Below, one piece after another: positions 1-8,956 of a stretch of DNA of 15,893 bases. Below the pieces are notes generated by a model. The model ran no database searches, was not told the DNA's origin, and was given only the letters and a program-made list of their open reading frames with translations. Position 1 is the first letter of the stretch. Each line of letters opens with the position of its first letter. Origin of the DNA: Calocera cornea HHB12733 (lineage: Eukaryota > Basidiomycota > Dacrymycetes > Dacrymycetales > Dacrymycetaceae); contig KV424106.1 in NCBI GenBank assembly GCA_001632435.1, positions 1 to 15,893 on the forward strand, read 5' to 3'. The translations under genes were made by a program, and so were the position numbers.

Positions 1-278
1 AGAACATACTGCTTTCACTCAGTTGCCTTATAAGGAAGGTGGTGGTTGGGGATGAAGGATGGCCTGCTCAGAGGGGGGGGGGGGTACTCTTTATATATGA
101 TTTTGATTTAACGGCTGCGGGGCAGAGTATGGTAGCCTACGTGCGGATATATTGAAAATACAGCTCTGTTATATTCACCTGCAAAACGAAGCATTGATGA
201 TGGATTATTGATAGATTCTCGCATTCAATACTCAGCAAGTTCGGCCATACAGTGTGTGGCAATGGGCATGGGTACCAT

Positions 279-331
279 GACTGAGTGGAAGTATTGGTGG
301 TGGGATCCCACCACCAATACTTTCATCATTC
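279..331. repeat. Near-perfect palindrome with 34-bp perfect core
   Basis: Positions 289-322 form a perfect 34-bp palindrome centred on GGATCC (303-308), with no loop. Weaker symmetry continues outward to about 279 and 331, allowing one gap and two mismatches. Such a sequence can extrude as a cruciform or fold as a hairpin in RNA. It could be a remnant of a foldback element. Because the centre is a common cloning site, a chimeric junction is a less likely alternative. Confidence 0.85.
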
Positions 332-623
332 CGCGTCAAAAGTGAGACCGGTGGTTTGCCCGGTTCTCCTTCAGGGCCCATGTGCGGATGCATTTTGGTG
401 GCGTTTACATGTAACAGGCCCTTTTCGGGTCTAAGTCTAACCCTGACCATGCTCAATTCGGCTATAGATTTTCTCGTCGGATGGATGTGATAACCCTTTC
501 CACTATACTAACATGAACAGCTGCTTAAGCTCATTTGCAACCGTGGTTTACTGGTGGGTTCGCTGACATCATTGGAATAAGTGGGTGACTTGGTGGGTTA
601 TATCATGTCTTTGTTCTTTCTGA

Positions 624-688
624 CCGATGCCTTGCATGCTTCACCCTTTAGGTGAGACACCTGCAGGGTGAAGCATGCAAGGCATCGG
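624..688. repeat. Long hairpin, 24-bp perfect arms
   Basis: The arm at 624-647 is the exact reverse complement of 665-688. The 17-nt interval contains a second small stem, AGGTG (650-654) with CACCT (658-662), closing a 3-nt loop. The whole folds into one long stem with a small internal loop. No obvious target-site duplication flanks it. It resembles a small foldback element or a hairpin RNA source. Confidence 0.85.
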
Positions 689-849
689 CCCGCTCACTTC
701 TCCCCAATGCAACCCACACCCAGTGCATGGGGCATACACACCTGTTCCCATGCAACCGTTCGGGTTAGCAAGCAACAATGTACCCCAGTCACGTCCTCCA
801 AGAGGCGACAGTGCTTCAGTCTTTCACTCTGTCCAGTCATCACTGCGTC

Positions 850-920
850 CTTGCCCAGATCAATTTACAATATTCACATGGAGGTGCATGGCTCAGAGAG
901 GGTGAGCTGATCTGGGCAAG
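850..920. repeat. Inverted repeat, 13-bp arms
   Basis: CTTGCCCAGATCA at 850-862 is the exact reverse complement of TGATCTGGGCAAG at 908-920, with a 45-nt spacer. It is the third strong inverted repeat in the first kilobase. Its function is unknown. Confidence 0.75.
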
Positions 921-1156
921 ACTCACATAATACTTGTACGGAATCTTGTTGTTGGCACCACAACAGCCGAGTGCCAGCCGTTGTTATGGCGCCCCGTGGC
1001 TATACATCACAGCTGCTTCCGCTTTAAAGCCCGCGGCTAGCGGCCCCTAACCCCCCCGCCCCCTGTCAGTGATCACCATGATGGAGTCGCACCCACCCCA
1101 CCTCCGAAGATGCAGGCTGGGTTAAGGGTCTCCCCAGCACAGGGGAAGGGTCGGAC

Positions 1157-1640
1157 TTAGCTCCTGCAACCAGGAGTGATCTTGATGAGGAAGTGTCCCT
1201 TCTGCCCGAGAGATGGAGGGGGGTTCTTCAAGGTGGTCAGGGCAGGAAACTGGGAGAAGGCGGTTAGGGTCATAAGCGCAAGCAATGAAGTAGAACATGC
1301 CTCATGGTAGGCACCCCAGGCATACTGAGTAGTCGAGAGCATGATGCGGCTCCCATCATAGGCTGCACGAGGATTGAAGGCCTGAGGATGGGCCTTGTTC
1401 TGAAGGATGTCGATGAGCTCGTAGTTCCTCCTCGATGCAGTCGCCGATAACTCCGGCACAAGTTCTGAAGGAGAATATTAGGTAGAGCCTCGAATGAGCT
1501 ACGAGCACTACATACCGACGTTGTACAGGTAGATGACCCGATGGGGGGGAGGGGAGCGGAAGCCCACTGATATTAGGCATGACGTTGAGACGGGTGGGAC
1601 GGTTGCAGTCCACAGAGGGTGGGGGCCGAGGGGACAAGGA
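1157..1640 (-). pseudogene. Argonaute-like N-terminal fragment, broken
   Basis: This is a partial, probably dead, copy resembling the N-terminal (ArgoN) region of Argonaute proteins, the small-RNA-guided proteins of RNA silencing. Going down the minus strand, RPTRLNVMPNISGLP is followed by HRVIYLYNV, which resembles the usual Argonaute start pattern (RP...N.F...YxYDV). Then come ELIDILQ, FNPRAAYDG and KGHFLIKIT, resembling the family's F-x-PR-x-x-YDG and VKIT-like strands. A normal intron lies at 1515-1465 (51 nt, GTATGT donor, CTAAT branch, TTCAG acceptor) and splices in frame. Upstream of it the frame breaks at the G7 run 1543-1549, where removing one base would rejoin the two parts. The reading ends in a stop at 1159-1157, and no PAZ, MID or PIWI region follows, so it is truncated. 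The assignment rests on remembered family patterns; the 3' half (about 1330-1200) fits less well. Confidence 0.5.
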
Positions 1641-1742
1641 CCAGGCGGCCGGGAGAATGGCGAGGAGGAGGACTGAGGGTCAAGGGTGGGAGGAAGGGGG
1701 GAGGTTACAAGTGGAACAGTAATGGCCTTAGGGTTAACCAAT

Positions 1743-1758
1743 CCTCTTCATATAGGGG
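1743..1758 (-). promoter_or_regulatory. TATA-like element upstream of Argonaute-like fragment
   Basis: The minus strand reads CCCCTATATGAAGAGG here, a diverged form of the CCTATATAAGCC element found before the other genes in the window. It lies about 120 bp upstream of the first recognisable Argonaute-like residues. No clear ATG lies between in the matching frame, in line with a decayed gene start. Confidence 0.35.
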
Positions 1759-1765
1759 CACGGCT

Positions 1766-1801
1766 CACGCACGGACCAGCGACGTGCATGATCCGTGCGC
1801 G
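1766..1801. repeat. Inverted repeat, 10-bp arms
   Basis: CACGCACGGA (1766-1775) pairs with TCCGTGCGCG (1792-1801) at nine of ten positions across a 16-nt spacer. It lies between the RecQ gene end and the Argonaute-like fragment. No function is assigned. Confidence 0.45.
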
Positions 1802-1874
1802 GCACCCCAGCGGACGCAAATCAAACATCAGGGCTGGCCTCTATTATCTGGGCATTCTTGCCGGTGCCCCTTTG

Positions 1875-1902
1875 CCCGTCGGAACGGCGACGTCCCGACG
1901 GG
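1875..1902. repeat. GC-rich hairpin downstream of RecQ gene
   Basis: CCCGTCGGAAC and GTCCCGACGGG pair at ten of eleven positions around a 6-nt loop. It begins 40 nt past the stop codon of the minus-strand RecQ gene, so it would sit in that transcript's 3' untranslated region. A role in 3'-end formation or stability is possible but unproven. Confidence 0.5.
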
Positions 1903-1941
1903 TTTGCACGTGTAGCTAGGGACAACAACATAGGCCTCACC

Positions 1942-4900
1942 TTAGTCCATAGCTTCATCGGGTTCATCCTTGACCCGAGTAAACCACTGACATACATCCA
2001 GCAGCCGCGTGGTACCCTGCTCCCCATTCTCACGGTACCCCAGCCATCTCGCGTAGTCCTTCAGATTGGTCCACACTTTGGGGTGCATACGCTGCTCCGT
2101 CTCCGTCATTCGAGGCTCCATCTCCGTCATCAGCCGCCCCCACCAGGCCGAGTGGTGGTAGATCAAATAAGGGATGACCACACCGGTGTCGCCAATGACA
2201 CACCGACTGTCAGGATGGAACTCTCGCGTCCACAATGGGAAGCCGCAGCCGTTGCAAACATCGGCCATTTGGGGGTAGCCGGCCTTCAATGCAACGCGGA
2301 AACCCTTAAACATACCAGTCTGCCTAACCATCCCTGGGCATTGGAACAATGCATGGTCCCTCGCTTGACTCGCCGAGTCCCGGAACCAGCAAGCAGGACA
2401 CACTGTTTCCGTGACCGCGACGTCTCGAAAGAGTGCCAACCCGAGCTCTTGTTTCATTCTCCGTCGCGCAAGCACGGCTTCTCGGTCCACATAGACGGAA
2501 ACCGCGGGCACCGACGAGTTTCCCCTGGGAACACCCATTTCTGACAAGTGCGATGTGGGTGCGGTGGATGACACCCGAGCCATCCCTAATGACGATGACG
2601 AGATCAACGTGGCCCGCCCCGCGGACGACACCGTGGATGGGGCAGGGGACCCCACAGCTCCACTGCGACGAATGGAGGCGACAGAATTGCTGGACAGTCC
2701 CGGGCGGCCCGTAGTCTGTTGCGAAGCCAGGTGAGTGGCTTCCTCCCGATCCATGATTTGGAAGATCTGCGCCATATCCTCGGGGGAAGGTTCCGGATCG
2801 GTGCTATCGATGTATCCGTGGTGTGGTGGTGGCGGCGCAATGCCTCCTTCCTCGCTAATCCATGCAGCCAGAGGGGATTCGCCGAGCTCGGCTCCGGCAC
2901 AGCTTTGACAAGGAGGCCCCTCGATATCAGCACACGTCTGCTGTTCTCCATCGAGAAACTCCGATTCTACGCGCAGAAGGCACTGATGCTTCAGGTGTGC
3001 CTGCAGCCATGCCCGCATGGCGCCAACTCCGCAGTGGTCCTCGGTGCTAGTCCCCGCGTCCGGCGGGGGTTTGCTGTACACGGTGTACACAAGTGCGGGT
3101 CGTCCGTCACGACCGGCGCGGCCGTCTTCTTGGACCTTGTCAATCATGCACCGCGGAGACGCGATGTGGATGACGAATCGCACAGAGGCCACGTCGATGG
3201 CCTCACCAAACGCCGTCGTGCACACAATAACCGGAGCGTCGCCGGTCCTCCAGCGTTCAAACGCGCTCATACGCTCAGTGAATTGCAGGCCTGCATGGAA
3301 AACCACACAGGGTACCCCACAATCCTCGATGAGATGGCCCATGACGAGCTCTGTCTGGGCCTTGCTTAGACAATAAACGATTCCGCGGTCATCCTTCTCC
3401 AGTCTGGAATAACACGCCGCAATCGCGCGGAGCGCCGTAGTGACCAGGGCTTCTTCCGGCACCCGCGATGCCTTGCGGACCAGGTTAGTTCGAACGGTGG
3501 AGGCGGCTATCCAAACAGGACTGCCCAATCCCAGTGCCCCTTGAATGTGGCGACGCGACCTGACGGGAAGGGTGGCCGACAGTGCGATCTTTTGGCAAGG
3601 TACGTCATGTAGGTGCGTCATGCGTTTACCGACGTCTCGCCAATTCTCAGAAGTAATAATATGGTGCGCTTCGTCCAGGACAATCCTGGCCAACCTCGAC
3701 CCGGCATGCAGCGCGCGAATATAATTCTGAGCCAGGGGTCCTCCGAAGGCTTCGGGGGTCATCAACAGCACCTGGGGCCGGCTCTCCAATTCCATACCAG
3801 ACTGGAAGTGAGCCGCGGAAACATCCATTCGTTTGGCCCTTGTCAGCCCATCTTCAATGGATGCCAGCAGCGGCATGATGACCACAGAAGTCATACCCCG
3901 TTCGGCGTCGCTGGCAGCGGGAAGGAAAATTGACATCGATTTCCCGGCGCTCGTGGGTAATGCAGCAAGGACAGACCGTCTGCGGGAGAAAGCCTCCGCA
4001 ATCAGGCTACCTTGCCCGGGACGAAACCGCGCGATGCGTGACCCAAGTACGCGGCGGAGCAATGCCAGGTGGGCAATGTCGGGGGGTAAGGGTCGAGCCC
4101 CGCCGATCTCAGACTCGTCATGAGACCCCGCTGACGGTCGGCTGAGAAGTGGAAGAATCCCATGCGCCACTGCCTCGCTGATCCGTTCATTTTCCCGACG
4201 CTCGAGACGCTGCGCCACGGCCTCGACCAGGGTCTGGAGGTCTAAATGCGCCACCGAGGGGGTCCCATCTTTGTTGGATGAATGCACGGAGACTGCGGTA
4301 CCGAAGGACACGGCCCCAGGCCCGAAGCCCCAGGAAGCGGCCCAGTGCAAACTGATGCGGAGCCAGCCTCGGAGATGGGTATCGGACATGTTGCGAAGGG
4401 AACCCTGAGTGAGGCCGTAGATCCGATCGGCGGTGGCTGTGCTGTGCCCCGCCTGCAGATCGACCAACGCCTCGATTAGCTGAACAATGTCCTGCGTCTT
4501 GATGTGCATGCGGGCCCACGCTGTGGCGGCATGGCGCCACGCGCGCACGCCGATTCCCACGCCCCAGCAGGATTCAGTCCACGCATGCAATGCATTAGAC
4601 AGGTCCTCGCCGTCCAGATGGCCCTTCATCGCGACAAATAGCTGAGTGCGGTACGCTTCCCGAATCTTCGCATCGGCCCCCAGTGTGCACACAAAATAGT
4701 ACAGTGTTGGCTTCATGAAGGCCAGGTACCGAACAAGCAACTTCCCGAGCCGAGGTGGCATCGCATTAACGATGACTTTGTTGTCCCCAGTCTGTCTTGC
4801 GTTCTTGTGATAGCCGCCAATGATGCATACGAGACCTTTCACGGAGGGATCGTCGACCTGAGCGGTGGGTATCCAATGAACGTTGCCAGGATGTCCAGGC

Positions 4901-7594
4901 GTGTTACAGAACGTGAGTGTCGCGTCTTCCTGTGCACGAGCAGGTAAACCTGACCCGACCGTGTAGAGCGTCCATAGCGCTTGTTCAAATGTCGCCGCAG
5001 TCTTGAAAAGACTGTAGACACGGTCAACGCGCCAGATAATACGATCACCATCCACTTTAATGTGCATGGGTCGAGACGTCATTGTCAACCAAGCCCGGAT
5101 GAGACGCATGTCCCCCGCGCCAAAAGGATTTTCCGGATCGACCAGGAAGGAATAATAGGCACTGTCTCGTCCAAAATGATCCACGAGAGTACTATAGCTT
5201 GGGTCCAAGTCGCAGAACGATTCTGCACCACGGCACATCTTGTCCATCTCGGCCTCCAGCTCCGACAGACGTGACAGCCATGCCGAACGAATCGTGTCGG
5301 CATTTAGGATCTTCCCATCCACGCTGAGGGTTCTGAGGCCGTCGTCCATCCACGTGGTGTTGCCCAGGGACATAGCGCGCTCGGCCAGGGCAGCTGCGAT
5401 GGAACCAATCTCCACGACCGCCGTAAACGGAGTTGGGTGATGTGCGATCACCCATTTACGGTTGGCCATAAACTCCCTGGCACACATTCAACGACAAGAA
5501 TGGATCGAAAGATGCGCACTCACTCGAAAACACTGTTATGTTCCTCTTCCGCCCGCCGTTGCGCAGAGGAGTAGATGATGGCGCGCATAGCATGCTTCAA
5601 GTAACCCATCTTCGGGCTCACGTCTTTGGGCGCATCGAAGGTGGCGTCAGCCCGCAGGCACCACGCAATAATGAATCGTTGAATGACATGGGGGAAACGG
5701 TCTGATGGGCGTTCCGGCAGTTCTGCCTTCACGAGGCTTTCCAGTGCGAGAAAAACGAGTCGGTCCAATGGATTGGACCCTGCGTCGTCCCCGCCTAGCG
5801 CGTCCGACCCGTTGCGCAGCGCGTGCCTAACCCCCATAGCAAGATCCTTGAGATTCTCCATTTGATTGGGGGTGAATGGCACATCATATCCTTCGGGTTT
5901 ATCGCGGTAGCAGAAACACAGCAGCCGCACAAGGGCATGTGCACACCGCTTCCCAGCTTGATCAGTGAGATGCGGCTCAAATGGGTGCAAATGAGGCTCC
6001 CTACGGTAACAGTCAGCATGTGAAGCATGACACGACGGATTAACTTACAAATTCTTGCTCCTCAGCCAACGGAGACTAAGGGAATCACCTTCAAGCACCA
6101 CGTTCATCATGCCGTCATACAGTCGCTCCACTATCTTCACCAGCGCCATCAATAGGGCTCCGTCGGGTTCACTGTGGGTAGGCATCGCTGCGAGCGCGGC
6201 AAATGCAGGAGCAGAGTATCCGGCTATATGGTGGGGCCAACGGAGCTTCTCCAACATTGGATTCAAGTCGCGGTCACTGTGGGGCAGGGATACAACGGCT
6301 GTGGCGTCCGAGATGTCATCCCATTCAGTGTTGAAAATGCGCAGCGCCGCGTCGGGTTTCAACGCCGACGGAAGCACCCCGGCATCGACGTCCACTTCAA
6401 AGTACCGCTTGCCCACACCTTCAAATAAACGTTGAAATTGGCAAGGTAACCCTCTTTCGTCGCGAGGGTGGTCCGGTGTGCCTTGCGCGTGCTTGCGCAT
6501 GCTTTCGGATGTTCCAGCCAGGTGTCCACAGTGCCCACATTTGAGCCCGTTGTACACGGTGAGCCCGGCGCGAGGAGACACAATCGTCGTCGGGAAGCGT
6601 ATCTGGCCCATCTCGGTTGCCAGGTCGAGATGTTGAATCCCTGACGCAATTTCAGTCGGAGTGATCCGTAAACCATAATCGTGTTTCGAGTGCAGGTGAT
6701 AATGGAGCGCCGTCGGCAGGACGCCATATCCATGGTCCTCATGCAAGCAAATGATCAGCTTTAGACCGGGGTGATATGCCAGACCGAATCGGGTGAGAAA
6801 GGTGTTGTAGGTGAGTCGATTGTCAACATCGCTGAATGGCTGCATATCGGCGGGGGGACTCGGAAGCGGGGGACTGGATGGTCCCACGTTGGTGGAAGGT
6901 TGCGGCGCCGACGAGCACGTAACATATTCCTCGCCGGTGGGTGCAGGCCCGGTACCGGCCGGCAGGACCGGTGCAGCGTCAATGTGACTGAGTGGCGTGC
7001 CGGACTGATCCCCGCCGTTCGGGAGGTCGACAATCATGTCATCAGGGGAATGGGGTCGACCGTGGGACGTGTGCGATTGGGTGACCAGCAATGCCGCGTC
7101 GACGGCCTGCTCAGCAATCGCGGGCACTTGACCGGCATCGATACGACCCCGATTCATCGGGTGCTGGTTGTTGAAATGGTTTATCATATTGGCCGCGAGC
7201 GCTTGTTGGTAGGGGCACATCGGGCATTGAAAGTTGATGCCGTCCACACGAGGAAGACGCTGAGGAATCGCATCTCGGGAGACTCGATACAGTAGCGAAT
7301 TACAATGCTGATCGCTCCAGTGGGTGCGAAAGCGCCCAAAATGGGCTGCGACAAATGCACATCCGAGAGCAGGACACTGTTGCCCTAATGAGAGCGGTTG
7401 AGCCTTCCCAATATGGATGGATCTACGGGATGATACTGACCAGGAACATAAGTCGGTTCGTCGGTGGTCAACGTTGCGAACACGCGTCGACGCGGTCGGT
7501 CCGACGGCATGTGGCTGCGAGCAAATACGTGGAATGCGGCGAACGATTGGGTGAACGGAACACGGTTAAGGGGCTGGTTGGGCGTCGAGGTCAT
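1942..7594 (-). CDS. OrsD-like zinc-finger / RecQ helicase (telomere-linked type)
   Basis: This encodes a nuclear ATP-dependent DNA helicase, about 1833 aa. Exons are 7594-7441, 7384-6049, 6000-5524 and 5476-1942; introns are 56, 48 and 47 nt. All joins keep the frame and total 5502 nt. N-terminal zinc-binding sites are C55/C60/H73/H78, C105/C108/H121/H126, C264 with H281/H286, and C334/C337/H350/H357. The last two resemble the OrsD domain (PF12013, DUF3505). The RecQ core shows FRPGQ (1140-1144), Walker A PTSAGKS (1163-1169), DEAH (1257-1260), SAT (1289-1291), motif V (1405-1426) and motif VI QEDGRAGRDG (1438-1447). A RecQ-type zinc site follows (C1488, C1504, C1512, C1515). A Ser-rich linker leads to a C-terminal zinc region (C1682/C1685/H1697/C1702 and C1730/C1733/H1743/C1748). 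Fungal subtelomeres commonly carry such helicases. Catalytic residues look intact. The start at 7594 is 26 bp from a TATA element; 7510 and 7702 are in-frame alternatives. Confidence 0.88.
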
Positions 7595-7619
7595 GACTGA
7601 CCTGGCATGCCATTCCCAA

Positions 7620-7630
7620 GGCTTTATAGG
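7620..7630 (-). promoter_or_regulatory. TATA box of RecQ gene
   Basis: The minus strand reads CCTATAAAGCC, almost the same as the CCTATATAAGCC elements at 8661-8672 and 14152-14163. It ends 26 bp before the ATG at 7594. That is close for a TATA box, so transcription may start at or just after that codon; the next in-frame ATG, at 7510, would then be used. Confidence 0.5.
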
Positions 7631-7686
7631 TAAGGGACGAGTACATCCTTCTTGCGGTGTCGACTTTATTCCATTACCATCGCAAT

Positions 7687-7775
7687 GTAACTCCCCTACC
7701 ATCAGTATGTAACGAGGTCATATTCTCATGACGATGTGGGTAACTGCAAGTAACTAGGAAACATGTCTTGGTTAC
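7687..7775. promoter_or_regulatory. Cluster of GTAAC motifs upstream of RecQ gene
   Basis: GTAAC occurs at 7687-7691, 7709-7713, 7740-7744 and 7750-7754, with its complement GTTAC at 7771-7775. That is five copies in 89 bp, between the nuclease-like gene and the RecQ TATA element. The density suggests binding sites for a transcription factor. A related GTTAACCCTGGGTAAC lies upstream of the SNF2 gene. The factor is unknown. Confidence 0.35.
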
Positions 7776-7836
7776 ATCAAGGAGAAGGGAGACATGAGGA
7801 AACGGGCAGGGTGACCATCATCGGGTATCTGGCTGT

Positions 7837-8583
7837 CTAATCCCACTCCCCGGAGTTGAGTGCTTCCTCGAGACTATCGATAGCAACCTGCTTCTGCTCG
7901 GGCGACGGTGTCAAGTTCTCCGTGCCCCGGACATGCTGCACCATTTCCTGAATCTGCTCGGCGATCTGATGGAGGAGACGGGCACCGCTCTCTCGGAATA
8001 GATTGTGACGATGCCATTCGGTAGGCCATTGCGTTACATGCTCGCCGTCGGCATCGGCAGGACGACGCGGCCAGATCGTCTTGTCGCTGTCGAACACGAT
8101 ATACGCTTGGAGCCATGGACCGATGCTGGAGATGCCGTACAGAACGGGTAAGGCGTAGCCTTCTTGGTATCCCAGATACCGATCGCGCATTTGACGATCT
8201 GCTTCTTGTCGATCGTATCCAGTGGCTCCGGCAGGCTTGGCTTCCCAGATGAGCACAGGGAGACGATCCCATGCGCCGTTCGACCATACAATGTGGAACG
8301 CCATAAAATCGATCGACTTCCGACTGAGAATCTCGGGTGGGCTTTGCGGTGTGATGGTGAACCCCAAGGAAGACGGAAAGAGGGCGCGGAGGATCTCGTC
8401 GATGATGCTGTACCAATTCTTCTCGTGACGGGAGCCTCTATGGGCTGCGAGCCAGACGGCATCGGCGACCGCGGTGTGAGGCCACACGCCGACTTGAACA
8501 ATCGGATCGGCGACTTCACGGGGGAAGAACTGGCGTAAGGCTGACGCTGCCGCCTCCGCGCGAAGACGAAACTCTTCTTCCAT
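7837..8583 (-). CDS. PD-(D/E)XK nuclease-like protein, 248 aa
   Basis: An intronless gene. The first ATG in its open frame is at 8583, 78 bp after a clear TATA element, which fixes the start; the open frame upstream has no ATG. The protein has a pattern typical of PD-(D/E)XK (restriction-endonuclease-fold) proteins. There is a helix with E63 (YSIIDEILRALF), then SIDFMAF with D92. A hydrophobic strand follows, ending LIWEAKP (E114, K116), and then a helix with Q125-Q131 (DRQEADRQM). An acidic-Q-rich C-terminal helix ends the protein. No signal peptide or membrane segment is seen. I do not recognise a named family. A nuclease would act on DNA or RNA, and its position between two helicase genes fits DNA processing. 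The fold call is inferred from motif spacing alone. Confidence 0.7.
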   Translation of the reverse strand: MEEEFRLRAEAAASALRQFFPREVADPIVQVGVWPHTAVADAVWLAAHRGSRHEKNWYSIIDEILRALFPSSLGFTITPQSPPEILSRKSIDFMAFHIVWSNGAWDRLPVLIWEAKPAGATGYDRQEADRQMRDRYLGYQEGYALPVLYGISSIGPWLQAYIVFDSDKTIWPRRPADADGEHVTQWPTEWHRHNLFRESGARLLHQIAEQIQEMVQHVRGTENLTPSPEQKQVAIDSLEEALNSGEWD

Positions 8584-8660
8584 AACGAAGAGGTCGGATA
8601 CGAAGGGCGTCCCGGGGCAAGGGGAAATGGGATTGGGGATGTTGTGTTGAGGGGACGGCG

Positions 8661-8672
8661 GGCTTATATAGG
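8661..8672 (-). promoter_or_regulatory. TATA box of nuclease-like gene
   Basis: The minus strand reads CCTATATAAGCC, identical over all 12 bases to the element before the SNF2 gene (14152-14163). It lies 78 bp before the ATG at 8583, a normal distance for a fungal core promoter with a short leader. Confidence 0.7.
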
Positions 8673-8956
8673 CAGAGGTGCCCAAGGACGCTGGTTCTTC
8701 CAGGTCGATCCAGTCAGAAATGGTACTGTAAGCGGTCCAACATGAGTAATGCGGGTGCGGCCGGGATGACGCGATGGTCACACGTGGTGCCTCCGGACCC
8801 TTTCGCACTGCTTAGCCGACTGGTCGCAGATAGTGTGGTTCCAGAGTGCACGTGATTTGAGGTCCCGTGCCTTATTCAGCGAAGCACGTGCATTCATGAT
8901 ATCTACGTCTCAGCAATATGAGCTCAAGGGATGTCCGACAGGAAGGCCGAGTCTAT
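8673..8956. other. Intergenic region between SNF2 and nuclease-like genes
   Basis: This stretch carries the 3' untranslated region of the SNF2 gene and the upstream promoter of the nuclease-like gene. The nuclease-like frame runs open through part of it but lacks an ATG. I see no RNA gene or strong repeat. Confidence 0.5.

Larger units (their letters stand above)
1..1156. other. Non-genic left flank with inverted repeats
   Basis: I see no reading frame here that reads like a real protein; the open frames are short and of low complexity. The stretch holds a run of 12 G at 73-84, followed by an AT-rich patch, and three inverted repeats listed separately. It also has a C-rich patch near 1046-1062. 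No tRNA, rRNA or telomeric repeat array is visible. It may be degraded transposon or gene sequence, but nothing identifies the source. Confidence 0.6.

Noticed and set aside
1795..2544. Plus-strand open frame of 249 codons
   Set aside because: Most of it lies opposite the RecQ gene and its protein is unremarkable. The minus strand has clear helicase and zinc motifs.
1942..7594. Three separate genes for the zinc-finger, middle and helicase parts
   Set aside because: Introns with proper donor and acceptor signals join all parts in frame, and the inner parts lack good ATG starts (apparent starts at 7247 and 5990 are GTG and TTG).
7595..7702. RecQ gene start at the ATG at 7702
   Set aside because: It lies upstream of the likely TATA element (7620-7630), and the added 36 residues do not resemble the rest. 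It is kept only as an alternative.
8584..8808. N-terminal extension of the nuclease-like protein to 8808
   Set aside because: The open frame there has no ATG and crosses the TATA element at 8661-8672, so translation most likely starts at 8583.
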